A stretch of 64,000 bases of DNA from NCBI RefSeq assembly GCF_024519725.1, contig NZ_JALJRK010000019.1, positions 28,800 through 92,799 on the forward strand. Reading direction: 5' to 3'. Below the pieces are notes generated by a model, which was not told the DNA's origin, ran no database searches, and saw nothing but the letters and a program-made list of their open reading frames with translations. Origin of the DNA: Microvirga sp. Mcv34 (GTDB lineage Bacteria > Pseudomonadota > Alphaproteobacteria > Rhizobiales > Beijerinckiaceae). The position numbers and the translations under genes are program-made. This document shows, in pieces, positions 1 to 9,632 of this stretch (the first letter of the stretch is position 1; each line of letters begins with the position of its first letter).

Positions 1-1483
1 CGAGACCCGGCAGGCCCTTGGGCATGGGAGGCAGAGCGCCGCCGGCGCCGCCGGGGAAATCGGGCAGCTTGCCGCCCATCTGCTTCTGCAGCGCCTCGAT
101 CTGCTCCGGCGTCGGCTGGGGCATGCCGCCGCCACCGCCGATGCCGAACATCTTGCCGAGCGCGCCCGCCATGCCCTTGCCCTTGCCGCCGCCCATCATC
201 TTCATGACATCGGCCATCTGGCGGTGCATCTTGAGCAGCTTGTTGATCTCCTCGACCTTGGCGCCCGCACCCGCCGCGATACGCTTCTTGCGCGAGGCCT
301 TGAGGATGTCCGGGTTGCGGCGCTCGGCCGGGGTCATGGAATCGATGATGGCGCGCTGGCGCTTGATGATCCGGTCGTCGAGATTGGCGTTCTCGAGCTG
401 CGACTTCATCTTCGCCACGCCCGGCAGCATGCCCATCATGCCGGAGAGGCCGCCGATCTTCTCCATTTGGCTAAGCTGGTCGCGCAGGTCTTCGAGGTCG
501 AACTTGCCCTTGCGCATCTTCTCGGCCATGCGCTGGGCCTGCGCCTGGTCGAAATTCTCTGCCGCCTTCTCGACCAGGGAGACGATGTCGCCCATGCCGA
601 GAATGCGGTTGGCGACGCGGCTCGGGTGGAATTCCTCCAGCGCGTCGACCTTCTCGCCCGTGCCGATGAGCTTAATCGGCTTGCCGGTGACGGCGCGCAT
701 GGACAGGGCGGCACCGCCGCGGGCATCGCCGTCCATACGGGTCAGCACGATGCCGGTAACGCCGAGACGCTCGTCGAAGGCGCGTGCGGTGTTGACCGCA
801 TCCTGGCCAGTGAGCGCATCGGCCACGAGGAGCACCTCGTGCGGGTTGGTGGTGGCGCGCACATCCGCCGCCTCCACCATGAGCGCCTCGTCCACGGTCA
901 CGCGGCCGGCGGTGTCGAGCATCACCACGTCGTAGCCGCCGAGGCGGGCGGCCTCCATGGCGCGGCGAGCGATCTGCACGGCCGATTGGCCGGCAACGAT
1001 GGGCAGGGTGTCGACGCCGACCTGCTTGCCGAGCACCGCGAGCTGCTCTTGTGCCGCCGGGCGGCGGGTGTCGAGGGAGGCCATGAGGACGCGGCGGTTC
1101 TCGCGGTCCTTCAGGCGCCGGGCGATCTTGGCCGTGGTGGTCGTCTTGCCCGAGCCCTGGAGGCCGACCATGAGAATGCCGACGGGCGGAACCGCGTTGA
1201 GGCTGATCACCTCCGCGTCCGCGCCGAGCATCTCCACCAACTGGTCGTGGACGATCTTGACCACCTGCTGGCCGGGCGAAACCGACTTGACCACCTCGGC
1301 GCCGACCGCGCGGGCGCGCACCTTGTCCGTGAAGGAGCGTACGACCTCGAGCGCCACGTCGGCCTCGAGCAGGGCACGGCGGACCTCACGCAGGGCCGCG
1401 TTGACATCTTCCTCGGTGAGCGCGCCGCGGCGCGTCAGCGAATTCAGGATGTTGGAGAGCTTGTCGGAAAGGCCTTCGAACAT
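1..1483 (-). CDS. ffh: Signal recognition particle protein Ffh (3' end beyond window)
   Basis: Ffh is the SRP54 GTPase that binds signal sequences of nascent membrane proteins and, with 4.5S RNA, delivers ribosomes to FtsY at the membrane. The reading frame starts MFEGLSDKLSNIL and runs off the left edge after about 494 codons. The N domain is about residues 1-95. The G domain has the P-loop GLQGSGKTTTT near 108-117, then DTAGR and TRMDGDARGG. The Met- and Gly-rich M domain begins near 300 and is still open at the edge. Its receptor gene, ftsY, lies at 7.6 kb. The upstream metal-knuckle gene stops 2 bp before this ATG, so the two are probably cotranscribed. Confidence 0.97.
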   Translation of the reverse strand, partial: MFEGLSDKLSNILNSLTRRGALTEEDVNAALREVRRALLEADVALEVVRSFTDKVRARAVGAEVVKSVSPGQQVVKIVHDQLVEMLGADAEVISLNAVPPVGILMVGLQGSGKTTTTAKIARRLKDRENRRVLMASLDTRRPAAQEQLAVLGKQVGVDTLPIVAGQSAVQIARRAMEAARLGGYDVVMLDTAGRVTVDEALMVEAADVRATTNPHEVLLVADALTGQDAVNTARAFDERLGVTGIVLTRMDGDARGGAALSMRAVTGKPIKLIGTGEKVDALEEFHPSRVANRILGMGDIVSLVEKAAENFDQAQAQRMAEKMRKGKFDLEDLRDQLSQMEKIGGLSGMMGMLPGVAKMKSQLENANLDDRIIKRQRAIIDSMTPAERRNPDILKASRKKRIAAGAGAKVEEINKLLKMHRQMADVMKMMGGGKGKGMAGALGKMFGIGGGGGMPQPTPEQIEALQKQMGGKLPDFPGGAGGALPPMPKGLPGL

Positions 1484-1485
1484 GA

Positions 1486-1701
1486 TCACTCAATTCCTTT
1501 TGCGATGAGTGGTACATCGCGATCCGCGATGGCCTTTTCAAAGTGGCGGATGGCCGCCTCGAACTTGTCGCGGCAACCGGGATTGCAGAAGCCGACGACC
1601 TCGCCGCGATAACGGGTGAGCGAATCCGCCGCGATCGGTTGTCCCGACCACGGGCAGGTCTCGTTGACCGCGTCCTCGATGCGCAATGTGTCGTCCGACA
1701 T
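1486..1701 (-). CDS. Small YHS/TRASH-like metal-knuckle protein
   Basis: This 71-residue protein has Cys16 in a CPWSGQP context and Cys39 and Cys43 in FCNPGCRDKF. The pattern resembles the treble-clef knuckles of YHS/TRASH metal-binding domains, although only three cysteines are visible. The rest is an acidic N-terminus and an amphipathic C-terminal helix. I recall similar short proteins being labelled glutathione S-transferase in databases, but no GST fold could fit here. It ends 2 bp before ffh, which suggests translational coupling with SRP. Metal binding is inferred and the function is unknown. Confidence 0.75.
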   Translation of the reverse strand: MSDDTLRIEDAVNETCPWSGQPIAADSLTRYRGEVVGFCNPGCRDKFEAAIRHFEKAIADRDVPLIAKGIE

Positions 1702-2084
1702 TCCCTATCCTCTTCGTCACGACTGGACTTGTCCCAGTCATGACGGCGCAGAGAAACCCCAAAGAGAAACGCGCCCGAGGGCGCATCGCGCTGTCGGACG
1801 TTGACCTCCAGCCTCTCGGGCTGGTCGGCGGCTCATAAGGGCTCGCTCTACAGATTTGCGGCCAGCCGATAGAGGAAATGAGGCGTGGAGTCAAGAAAAA
1901 GGCCCGAAAGGGCGTATTTCAATGCGTTTACGGCCGGTCGCGGAGGACTTGCAGCGCCTCCCCGATCGTCATAGCCGGGACAAGCCCGGCCATGACGGAG
2001 AGGCTCAGCGCGTCACATCACTTAACCCTTGCCGATCCGCGTCTGCATCCCCACGCTTAGGGCCTCACCACTGACGATCGTCTC
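1702..2084. other. Divergent intergenic region without a gene
   Basis: This 383-bp gap lies between the leftward metal-knuckle/ffh operon and the rightward metallo-beta-lactamase-fold gene, so it must carry both promoters. I see no convincing coding frame. It contains a CCGGGACAAGCCCGG-type palindrome at 1968-1996. No clear sigma-70 hexamer pair was found. Confidence 0.6.
1968..1996. repeat. Dispersed palindrome (GTCATNNCCGGG-ACAAG-CCCGG type)
   Basis: Arms 1968-1979 and 1985-1996 pair around the loop ACAAG with one mismatch. Related hairpins with a CCGGGAC(A/G)AGCC(C/T)GG core occur at about 30712-30736 and 44684-44712, and a shorter relative at 30644-30666. I recall similar short palindromes scattered through intergenic DNA of Rhizobiales. 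Confidence 0.6.
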
Positions 2085-3149
2085 ATGAACCGCCGCATCC
2101 TTCTCAAGACTTTGGGCCTTCCCGTCATCGCAGCCACCAGCGCCGTGGGCTGGATGAAGGCAGCCCGCGCGACGAACCGGTACTATCAGGGGCCGGCCAC
2201 CGACCATTTCGACGGGGTGCGGTTCTTCCTGGCCGACCAGCCGCAGGATAAAGGCTTCATGGAGCTCGCCCGCTGGCAGTTCGGGGGCGGGCGCAAGGAT
2301 TGGCCGGAGAGCTTTCCGAGCCCCTTCCAGGACAAGCCGCCGGCCGAGGTGCAGGACCTGCGAACGACGCTGATCGGCCATGCCTCGTTCCTGGTCCAGG
2401 TGGCGGGGCTCAACATCCTGATCGACCCTGTGTTTTCGGAACGGGCGAGCCCGGTCTCCTTCGCCGGGCCAAAGCGCGTGAACCCGCCGGGCATCGCCTT
2501 TCAGGACCTGCCGCCGATCCACGCGGTGCTGATCACCCACAACCATTACGACCATCTCGACACCAGGACCCTTGGCCGTCTCTGGCAACAGCATCGTCCG
2601 AAATTCGTCGCTCCCCTCGGGAACGACGCGGTGATCCGGGCGGAGCATCCGGAGATCCCGGTCGAGACCCGGGACTGGGGCGGAGCCGTCGATCTCGGCC
2701 ATGGCGTCACGGCCCATTTCGAGCCCGCCTATCACTGGTCGGCGCGAGGCATCAACGACCGGCGCATGGCGCTCTGGTGCGCCTATGTGCTCACCACGCC
2801 GGCCGGCACGATCTACCATATCGGCGATACGGGCTTCGGCGACGGCAAGATTTTTCATGCTGTGCGCGAGCGCTTCGGTCGCCTGCGCCTCGCGCACCTG
2901 CCCATCGGGGCCTATGAGCCGCGCTGGTTCATGAAGCCGCAGCACATGAACCCGGGGGATGCCGTGAAGGTGCTGCGGATCGTCGAGGCCGAACAGGCGC
3001 TCGGCCACCATTGGGGCACGTTCCGGCTCACCAACGAGGGCGTCGACGAGCCCCCGCAGGAGCTGGCCGCAGCTCTTCAGGCGGCCGAGATCCCGGAAGA
3101 TCGGTTCAGGCCTTTGCGGCCCGGGGAAGCGTGGACGCCGTCAGGGTGA
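2085..3149 (+). CDS. MBL-fold metallo-hydrolase (NAPE-PLD/UlaG-like), probably exported or membrane-anchored
   Basis: This 354-residue protein has the metallo-beta-lactamase signature THNHYDHLD at residues 151-159, preceded by a LIGHASFLVQ and ILIDPVFSERASP strand pair. The arrangement recalls the NAPE-PLD and UlaG-like subgroup of zinc phosphodiesterases and lactonases. Further ligands probably include Asp in YHIGDTGFGDG and the late HHWG. The N-terminus NRRILLKTLGL followed by a hydrophobic stretch to about residue 28 resembles a Tat signal or an anchor. No good ribosome binding site precedes this ATG. Its 3' end overlaps the convergent HAD gene by 44 bp. The substrate is unknown. Confidence 0.85.
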   Translation: MNRRILLKTLGLPVIAATSAVGWMKAARATNRYYQGPATDHFDGVRFFLADQPQDKGFMELARWQFGGGRKDWPESFPSPFQDKPPAEVQDLRTTLIGHASFLVQVAGLNILIDPVFSERASPVSFAGPKRVNPPGIAFQDLPPIHAVLITHNHYDHLDTRTLGRLWQQHRPKFVAPLGNDAVIRAEHPEIPVETRDWGGAVDLGHGVTAHFEPAYHWSARGINDRRMALWCAYVLTTPAGTIYHIGDTGFGDGKIFHAVRERFGRLRLAHLPIGAYEPRWFMKPQHMNPGDAVKVLRIVEAEQALGHHWGTFRLTNEGVDEPPQELAAALQAAEIPEDRFRPLRPGEAWTPSG

Positions 3150-3777
3150 AAAGTGGTTCCTCCAGGCCCCGAGGTTCATCCACGAGGCAGGCCGCGCCGG
3201 CCTCGGACAATTCCTGCCGCGATCCGTAACCCCAGGTGATCCCGATGGCCGCGACGCCGTTGGCCCGGGCACCGATAACGTCGTGCTTCCGGTCGCCGAT
3301 CATGACGGCGCGCGCGGGATCGAAGCGCTCCTCATCGAGGATGTGGCGGATCAGGTCGCGCTTGTCGGCATTCCGGTTGTCGGGTTCCGAGCCGTAGACC
3401 TCGACGAAGAACCGCGACAGGTCGAAATGGTCGATGATCCGCCGGGCGAAAGCCTGAAGCTTCGACGTCGCGACATAGAGGCGGACGTCCTTCTCCCGAA
3501 GCTCCTGGAGCAGGGCCGGGATGCCGGCATAGACCTCGTTCTCGAACAGGCCGATATCGCCGTACCGCTCGCGGTAGAAGCGCACCGCGTCCTGAACTTC
3601 GCCGGCCCCGCCCAGAAGCTCCGCGAAGCCTGCGGTCAGCGGCGGGCCGATCATCCAGGTCAGCTCGTCCGCATCCGGCACGGGACGGCCCAGCCGTTCT
3701 AGCGCATATTGCACCGAGCGGGTGATGCCGGCTTTCGGGTCCGTCAGAGTCCCGTCGAGGTCGAAGAGAGCGATCAT
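3106..3777 (-). CDS. HAD-family hydrolase, phosphoglycolate-phosphatase-like
   Basis: This 223-residue HAD-superfamily phosphatase has motif I FDLDGTLTD with the nucleophile Asp6 and acid/base Asp8, a helical cap, YVATSKLQ as motif II, and GDRKHDVIGA as motif IV. The fold and length match Gph/PgmB-like enzymes that hydrolyse small phosphate esters. It starts inside the stop of the upstream GyrI-like gene (ATGA overlap at 3774-3777), so the two form an operon. The substrate cannot be read from sequence; phosphoglycolate is one candidate. Confidence 0.9.
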   Translation of the reverse strand: MIALFDLDGTLTDPKAGITRSVQYALERLGRPVPDADELTWMIGPPLTAGFAELLGGAGEVQDAVRFYRERYGDIGLFENEVYAGIPALLQELREKDVRLYVATSKLQAFARRIIDHFDLSRFFVEVYGSEPDNRNADKRDLIRHILDEERFDPARAVMIGDRKHDVIGARANGVAAIGITWGYGSRQELSEAGAACLVDEPRGLEEPLFTLTASTLPRAAKA

Positions 3778-4559
3778 GGCTTCGGCTGAACGTAGATGTT
3801 CACCTCGAAATCGGTGTCCTGCGAATCGGTGAAGTCGCTCACGTATTCCTCGATGAAGGCGTCCTTCGCGACGATCTCCTTGAGGTCGAGATAGGCCGTG
3901 ATCGTCTCGTAGGTGCCGTCGATCTCGTCATAGGCGTCCTTGTGCACGAAGCGGAAGGACTTGCCCTCCGGGGTCTTGCCGAACTTGATCTCGGGGGTCA
4001 GCTCGGTCTTGCCCTCGGGAACCTGGGCGATCGGCACCATCGCTTCGTATTTGAAGCCGTTGTCGTCCGTATCGACGAAGATCGTCAGCGGCCGGCCCGT
4101 CGGGGCGATTCCGGCCTTCTTCAGCTCGCCCTCGATCTTGGCGAAGGCGTTCTTGAGGTTGGTAAAGGCCTCGTCCCAGGTGCTGGTGCCCGAGATCATC
4201 ACGGTCGGCTTGGAGACCAGAACGCCCTGCTCGACACCGGTCGGGTCGCTCGGATTCGGGAACAGAGTCGTGCGGCCGGCCTGCTGGGCGGGCGCCGGGC
4301 TGGCAGGAGCGGCCGGCGCCGGTGTCGCGGGAGCCGGCTGCCCGGGCGCCTGAGGAGCCGCGGGCGTCTGGGGTTCGGCCGGAGCGGGGCTCGGTGTGCT
4401 CTGGGCCTGCGGCGCGGGCTGTGGTGCTGCCGGAGGCGTGGCCGGGGCTGCGGGAGCCGCCGGAGCCGGAGCCGGATCGGCCGCCGGGGGCGTCTGCGCG
4501 AGGGCGACGCTCGAGCAGAGGGCGAGAACGAGAAGAAGACCTGAAGAGCGCAGCCGCAT
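3774..4559 (-). CDS. Secreted protein with Pro/Ala-rich linker and GyrI-like effector-binding domain
   Basis: This 261-residue protein has a Sec signal peptide at about 1-21 ending at ALAQ, a low-complexity Pro-Ala-Gln linker at about 22-92, and a C-terminal domain at about 108-261. That domain (VMISGTSTWDEAF, GRPLTIFVDTDD, FEVNIYVQP) looks like the GyrI/SOUL effector-binding fold. In known proteins this fold binds small hydrophobic ligands and is often fused to AraC or MerR regulators. Here it has no DNA-binding part and is exported, so a periplasmic binding or scavenging role is my inference. GAGG lies about 10 nt before the ATG. It overlaps the HAD gene by 4 bp. Confidence 0.82.
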   Translation of the reverse strand: MRLRSSGLLLVLALCSSVALAQTPPAADPAPAPAAPAAPATPPAAPQPAPQAQSTPSPAPAEPQTPAAPQAPGQPAPATPAPAAPASPAPAQQAGRTTLFPNPSDPTGVEQGVLVSKPTVMISGTSTWDEAFTNLKNAFAKIEGELKKAGIAPTGRPLTIFVDTDDNGFKYEAMVPIAQVPEGKTELTPEIKFGKTPEGKSFRFVHKDAYDEIDGTYETITAYLDLKEIVAKDAFIEEYVSDFTDSQDTDFEVNIYVQPKP

Positions 4560-4766
4560 GGGAAAGACGCCTCACCCGCGAATCAAAATGGGATATCGGG
4601 CAGCACCATAGGGGGGATTTGTTGCAGCCGCGAGGCCGTCGACGGGATCCTGTGGAGGACGGATTGCAGCAGGTCCGCGCCCGGACATCTCCCTCTCGGA
4701 CGATATTGCCGCATCCGGGCGTGATCCCCCTCGCGATTTCCGGGATTTTCGGCCATATAGCCCCCC

Positions 4767-5651
4767 ATGAATGCCCTTTCGAACAGCCGTTTCCTCAAAA
4801 TGAACGGTCTCGGCAACGAGATCACCGTGCTCGACCTGCGCGGCTCCCCCCATCGGGTGAGCGCGGCGGAAGCGCGCGCAATCGCGGCGGATCCGCGCTC
4901 GCGCTTCGATCAGCTCATGGTGCTGCACGACCCGGTCACGCCGGGTACCGACGCCTATATGCGCATCTACAACACGGACGGCTCGGAATCCGGCGCCTGC
5001 GGCAACGGCACCCGCTGCGTCGCCTGGGCGATGACGGCGGATCCGGCCATGAGCCGCCCGGTCGAGGGCGACCTCGTGCTCGAAACCAAGGCGGGCCTGC
5101 TGCCGGTGGAGCGCGTCTCGGACAGAGTCTTCACCGTCGACATGGGCCCGCCGCGTCTCGCCTGGAACGAGATTCCCCTGAGGGACCCTTATCCGGACAC
5201 CCGCACGATCGCGGTCGACACCCTGCTCCCCGAGGCTCCCGAGCTCCAAGGTCCCTCGGCTGTCGGCATGGGCAATCCGCACGCCGTCTTCTGGGTCGAG
5301 GATGCCGAGGCCTATGACCTCGCGACCATCGGCCCGGTCTTCGAGCACGATCCGGTCTTCCCGGAGCGGGCCAACATCTCCTTCGCCCAGGTCACCGGCC
5401 CCGACCGCATCATCCTGCGCGTGTGGGAGCGCGGCGCCGGCGCCACCCGCGCCTGCGGCTCGGCCGCCTGCGCGACCCTGGTGGCGGCCGCCCGCAAGGG
5501 GCTGACCGGCCGCAAGGCCGTGGTGACGCTCCCCGGCGGCGACCTCGTGATCGAATGGCGCGAGAGCGACGGCCACGTGCTCATGACCGGCCCGACGGAG
5601 CTGGAGCACGAGGGCACCTTCTCGCCCGCCCTCTTCAGCGAGGTGGCCTGA
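4767..5651 (+). CDS. dapF: Diaminopimelate epimerase
   Basis: DapF interconverts LL- and meso-diaminopimelate for lysine and peptidoglycan synthesis, using two cysteines as acid and base. This 294-residue protein has both: Cys78 in [11 protein letters not shown] and Cys230 in [12 protein letters not shown]. It also has the MGNPHAV substrate loop and a GLGNE start motif like GxGNDF. The length is typical. Its stop shares one base with the mtaB start (TGATG), so the pair should be translationally coupled. Confidence 0.97.
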   Translation: MNALSNSRFLKMNGLGNEITVLDLRGSPHRVSAAEARAIAADPRSRFDQLMVLHDPVTPGTDAYMRIYNTDGSESGACGNGTRCVAWAMTADPAMSRPVEGDLVLETKAGLLPVERVSDRVFTVDMGPPRLAWNEIPLRDPYPDTRTIAVDTLLPEAPELQGPSAVGMGNPHAVFWVEDAEAYDLATIGPVFEHDPVFPERANISFAQVTGPDRIILRVWERGAGATRACGSAACATLVAAARKGLTGRKAVVTLPGGDLVIEWRESDGHVLMTGPTELEHEGTFSPALFSEVA

Positions 5652-6904
5652 TGGCGGTCGAAGTCGTCACCTTCGGCTGCCGGCTCAACACCTACGAGTC
5701 GGAGGCCATGCAGCGCCACGCGGAGGAGGCGGGGCTCGGCGAGGTCATCATCGTCAACACCTGCGCGGTCACCGGAGAGGCGACCCGCCAGGCGCGCCAG
5801 TCCATCCGCAAGCTCGCCCGCGAAAAGCCAAATGCCCGTATCGTCGTGACGGGCTGCGCCGCTCAAGTCGAGCCCGAGACCTTCGCGGCCATGCCGGAAG
5901 TGTCTCAGGTCGTGGGCAACCACGAGAAGATGAAGGCCGAGACCTGGGCCGGGCTGCGCGATTTCGGCGTGGGCGCGAGCGAAAAGGTTCTCGTCAACGA
6001 CATCATGGCCGTGAAGGAAACGGCCGTGCATCTCATCGACGGGATGCGCGGGCGCACCCGTGCCTTCGTGCAGGTGCAGAACGGCTGCGACCATCGCTGC
6101 ACCTTCTGCATCATTCCCTACGGCCGCGGCAATTCCCGCTCCGTGCCCATGGGCGCGGTGGTGGAACAGGTGCGCACCCTCGTGGAGCACGGCTCCCGTG
6201 AGGTGGTGCTGACCGGCGTCGATATCACCAGCTACGGCAAGGATCTGCCGGGCGAGCCGAAGCTCGGCACCCTGGTGAAGGGCCTTCTGCGGCACGTACC
6301 GGAACTGGAGAGGCTTCGCATCTCGTCCATCGATTCCGTGGAGGCGGACGACGACCTTCTCGACGTGATCGCCTCCGAGCCCCGCCTGATGCCGCATCTG
6401 CATCTCTCGCTGCAGGCGGGCGACGACATGGTGCTGAAGCGCATGAAGCGCCGCCACCTGCGCGCCGACGCCATCGCGTTCTGCGAGCAGGTCAGGCGCC
6501 TGCGTCCCGACATGGTCTTTGGCGCCGACATCATTGCGGGCTTCCCGACCGAGACCGAGGAGATGTTCGCCCGCTCCCTCGCCATTGTGGAGGAATGCAG
6601 CCTGACCCATCTCCACGTCTTCCCCTTCTCGCCCCGTCCCGGCACGCCGGCCGCCCGCATGCCGCAGGTGGCACGGGACATCGTGAAGGACCGGGCGCGG
6701 CGCCTGCGCGCAAAAGGCGAGGCGGCCTTGCTGAAGCACCTCGCCGGTGAAGTCGGCGCGCGGCGCAACGTGCTGATCGAGACCAATCAGCTCGGCCGCA
6801 CAGAGGGGTTCACGCTCGTGCGCTTCGCCGGCGCGGTGACGCCGGGCACCATCGTGCCGACCACCATCGCCGGGCACGACGGCAAGGACCTGCTGGCGGC
6901 CTAA
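5651..6904 (+). CDS. mtaB: tRNA t6A37 methylthiotransferase MtaB
   Basis: This 417-residue radical-SAM enzyme adds a methylthio group to t6A37 of ANN-decoding tRNAs. The N-terminal UPF0004 domain holds Cys10 (TFGCRLNTYES), Cys38 (NTCAV) and Cys69 (TGCAAQ) for one 4Fe-4S cluster. The SAM cluster motif is Cys146, Cys150 and Cys153 (GCDHRCTFC). A C-terminal TRAM-like segment follows. GCRLNTYES and not GCQMN separates it from MiaB, which is also encoded in this window. The ATG at 5651 overlaps the dapF stop; an in-frame upstream extension exists only as dapF shadow. Confidence 0.95.
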   Translation: MAVEVVTFGCRLNTYESEAMQRHAEEAGLGEVIIVNTCAVTGEATRQARQSIRKLAREKPNARIVVTGCAAQVEPETFAAMPEVSQVVGNHEKMKAETWAGLRDFGVGASEKVLVNDIMAVKETAVHLIDGMRGRTRAFVQVQNGCDHRCTFCIIPYGRGNSRSVPMGAVVEQVRTLVEHGSREVVLTGVDITSYGKDLPGEPKLGTLVKGLLRHVPELERLRISSIDSVEADDDLLDVIASEPRLMPHLHLSLQAGDDMVLKRMKRRHLRADAIAFCEQVRRLRPDMVFGADIIAGFPTETEEMFARSLAIVEECSLTHLHVFPFSPRPGTPAARMPQVARDIVKDRARRLRAKGEAALLKHLAGEVGARRNVLIETNQLGRTEGFTLVRFAGAVTPGTIVPTTIAGHDGKDLLAA

Positions 6905-7581
6905 ACGCCGCCGCCGCACATGCTCACCCGCTCCCGCATATGCTCCGGCACCGGCGCCTCGACCGTGATCGGCGGCTTCTTGGGATAGAGCGGCACGCTC
7001 ACGCTGCGGGCATGCAGGTGAAGGCCTGGGCCGTGAAAACGCGGGGCCGTGCCGTAGATCGGATCGCCGAGGATCGGGAAATTCATCGCCGCACAATGGA
7101 CCCGCAGCTGATGGGTACGGCCGGTGACGGGGCGCAGTTCGAGGAGGCACAGACCTTCGCCCCGCCCCATCACGCGCCATGTCGTCAAGGAAGGCTGGCC
7201 CTTCGGGTCCACCTTCATCCACCAGCCGCGATCCGGCGATTTCGGTGCGAGGGCCAAGTCGATCTCGCCCTCGTCGTCCTGCGGCCCGCCCTCGACCACG
7301 GCCCAGTAAACCTTATCGACCTCGCCCTTGCGAAAAAGCTCGTTCAGGCGCGCGATAGCCTTGGGATGGCGGCCCAGCACGAGGCAACCGGAGGTATCCT
7401 TGTCGAGGCGGTGCGCGGCCTCCGGGCGGCGCGGCAAACCGAAGCGGAGGGCGTCGAGGTGATGAAACAGGGTCTCGCCGCCCTTGGGGCCGGGATGCAC
7501 CGGCAGGCCGGCGGGCTTGTCGATCACGAGCATCAGGGCATCGCGATACAGCAAACGGTTGACTATCTCTTCCGCATTCAT
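6901..7581 (-). CDS. RluA-family RNA pseudouridine synthase
   Basis: This 226-residue protein belongs to the RluA family, which isomerises uridine in rRNA or tRNA. The catalytic Asp60 sits in AHRLDKDTSG. VIDKPAGLPVHPG, VTGRTHQLRVH and GDPIYG are the other family motifs. There is no S4 domain, and it is shorter than RluC or RluD, closer to single-domain RluA/TruC forms. It converges on mtaB with a 4-bp tail overlap. The target nucleotide cannot be assigned. Confidence 0.92.
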   Translation of the reverse strand: MNAEEIVNRLLYRDALMLVIDKPAGLPVHPGPKGGETLFHHLDALRFGLPRRPEAAHRLDKDTSGCLVLGRHPKAIARLNELFRKGEVDKVYWAVVEGGPQDDEGEIDLALAPKSPDRGWWMKVDPKGQPSLTTWRVMGRGEGLCLLELRPVTGRTHQLRVHCAAMNFPILGDPIYGTAPRFHGPGLHLHARSVSVPLYPKKPPITVEAPVPEHMRERVSMCGGGV

Positions 7582-7647
7582 GATGCCTCCGCTATCGAGG
7601 CAACTGCGTTAAATCAAGCACAGCGTTCATAAGGCAAAGCGACACTC

Positions 7648-8988
7648 ATGGCCGAAACGAAGCCCGACAAGCCCGGATTTTTCTCCCGTCTGTTCGGGCG
7701 CAAGGCTGAAGAAGCCCCGGTCGCACCGGCGCCGGAAACCCCGAAGGCCGGCGGCGAGCCGGAGGCGATGCCCTCTCCGCCCGCAACGGCCGCGGACGAT
7801 CTTACGGCCGCCCCCCCGAGCGTGACCACCGCCTCCCCGGATACCCCGGAGGAGGACAAGGTGCCGCCGGAGCTGGCGGGAGCCGACCTTCAGCCGGTGG
7901 AGGGCTTGGATCCAGAGGGCACCAACCCGCAGGAGCCGCTGCCTCGCATCGCCACCGAGGCCGGACCAGCGCTACGCGCCGACATCGCGGCGTCTGATCT
8001 GCTCACCCCCGAGCCCGCCCCCGCCGAGGTTCTTCCCGTTCCCGAGCCGGCGCCCGCCGCGTCCCGCGGCTGGTGGCAGCGCCTGACGGACGGGATGCGC
8101 CGCACCTCCTCCTCCCTGTCTGAGAGCGTGACCGGGCTGTTCACCAAGCGCAAGCTCGACGACGCCACCCTGGAGGAACTGGAGGACGCCCTGGTTCAGG
8201 CCGATCTCGGCGTGCCCACGGCCATGAAGATCACGGAGGCGATTGCATCCGGCCGCTACAACAAGGAAATCTCGCCCCAGGAGGTGAAGACCATCCTGGC
8301 CGGCGAGGTCGAGAAGGCGCTCCAGCCCGTCGCCCAGGCGCTCTCCATCGACCGATCGAAAAAGCCCTTCGTCATCCTCATGGTCGGCGTGAACGGGGCG
8401 GGCAAGACCACGACCATCGGCAAGCTCTCCCAGAAATTCCGGCAGCAGGGCCTGACGGTGATGCTGGCGGCCGGCGACACCTTCAGGGCCGCCGCCATCG
8501 AGCAGCTGAAGGTCTGGGGCGAGCGGGTCGGCGCGCCGGTGCTGGCCCGCGCACAGGGCGCCGATGCGGCGGGGCTCGCCTATGACGCGTTGCAGGAGGC
8601 CAAGGCCAACGGCACGGATGTGCTCCTCATCGATACGGCCGGCCGCCTGCAGAACAAGGCCGGGCTCATGGCCGAGCTCGAGAAGATCGTGCGCGTGGTC
8701 AAGAAATTCGACCCGAGCGCGCCTCATGCCACCCTGCTCGTCCTCGACGCGACGGTGGGCCAGAACGCCATCAGCCAGGTCGAGCTGTTCCAGAAGACGG
8801 CGGGCGTCACCGGGCTCGTCATGACCAAGCTCGACGGCACGGCCCGCGGTGGCATTCTGGTGGCATTGGCTGCCAAATTCGGCCTGCCGGTGCATTTCAT
8901 CGGCGTCGGCGAAGGAGTCGAAGACCTGGAGCCTTTCACCGCACGGGATTTCGCAAAGGCCATCGCCGGGTTAGAAGCAACCTCATGA
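7648..8988 (+). CDS. ftsY: Signal recognition particle receptor FtsY
   Basis: FtsY is the membrane-associated SRP receptor GTPase. This 446-residue protein starts with an acidic Pro/Ala-rich A region to about residue 135. The N domain follows, then the G domain with P-loop [10 protein letters not shown] near 248, [13 protein letters not shown] near 329 and [10 protein letters not shown] near 392. The C-terminal amphipathic helix is present. The gene overlaps the next, yciB, by ATGA at 8985-8988. Its partner ffh is 6 kb upstream on the other strand. Confidence 0.97.
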   Translation: MAETKPDKPGFFSRLFGRKAEEAPVAPAPETPKAGGEPEAMPSPPATAADDLTAAPPSVTTASPDTPEEDKVPPELAGADLQPVEGLDPEGTNPQEPLPRIATEAGPALRADIAASDLLTPEPAPAEVLPVPEPAPAASRGWWQRLTDGMRRTSSSLSESVTGLFTKRKLDDATLEELEDALVQADLGVPTAMKITEAIASGRYNKEISPQEVKTILAGEVEKALQPVAQALSIDRSKKPFVILMVGVNGAGKTTTIGKLSQKFRQQGLTVMLAAGDTFRAAAIEQLKVWGERVGAPVLARAQGADAAGLAYDALQEAKANGTDVLLIDTAGRLQNKAGLMAELEKIVRVVKKFDPSAPHATLLVLDATVGQNAISQVELFQKTAGVTGLVMTKLDGTARGGILVALAAKFGLPVHFIGVGEGVEDLEPFTARDFAKAIAGLEATS

Positions 8989-9581
8989 CAGACGAAAAAC
9001 GCCTCCCTCCCCTCCTCAAGCTCGCCCTCGAACTCGGGCCGCTGGCCCTGTTCTTCCTCGGCAACGCCTATGGGGACCGGTTCGGCTTCGCGGAGAACCA
9101 TCGCATCTTCGCCGCCACAGGCATCTTCATCGTGGCCACGGTGATCGCCCTGGGGATCAGCTATGCGCTGACCCGCAAGCTGCCGATCATGCCCCTGGTG
9201 TCGGGCATCGTCGTGGTGGTCTTCGGCGGGCTGACCCTGTTCCTGCAGGACGAGACCTTCATCAAGCTCAAGCCCACCATCGTGAACACCATGTTCGGGA
9301 TCGTGCTGCTCGGCGGGCTCTATTTCCGCAAGCCCCTGCTCCAGATCGTGCTCGACAGCATGTTTGAGCTCGACGAGGAAGGCTGGCGCAAGCTCACCCT
9401 GCGCTGGGCCCTGTTCTTCTTCGCCCTCGCCGCCCTGAACGAGATCGTCTGGCGCACGCAGACCACGGATTTCTGGGTCAGCTTCAAGGTCTTCGGCATC
9501 ATGCCGCTCACCATCGCGTTCGCCTTGGCGCAGACGCCCCTGCTGCTGAAGCACGAGATCAAGAAGGCAGGAGAGGCCTAG
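8985..9581 (+). CDS. yciB: Inner membrane-spanning protein YciB (septation protein A)
   Basis: This 198-residue hydrophobic protein has five likely membrane helices and the family start [21 protein letters not shown]. YciB/IspA proteins sit in the inner membrane and are linked to cell-envelope synthesis and division by interaction and mutant data in other bacteria. Conserved [18 protein letters not shown] and [17 protein letters not shown] segments are visible. The start overlaps the ftsY stop by 4 bp; the ftsY-yciB pair is common in Rhizobiales. Confidence 0.93.
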   Translation: MTDEKRLPPLLKLALELGPLALFFLGNAYGDRFGFAENHRIFAATGIFIVATVIALGISYALTRKLPIMPLVSGIVVVVFGGLTLFLQDETFIKLKPTIVNTMFGIVLLGGLYFRKPLLQIVLDSMFELDEEGWRKLTLRWALFFFALAALNEIVWRTQTTDFWVSFKVFGIMPLTIAFALAQTPLLLKHEIKKAGEA

Positions 9582-9632
9582 ACCTCTCCCGCTCTTAGAC
9601 ATTTCCCTTGAGACCGGCTAAGCCGCGAGGGC

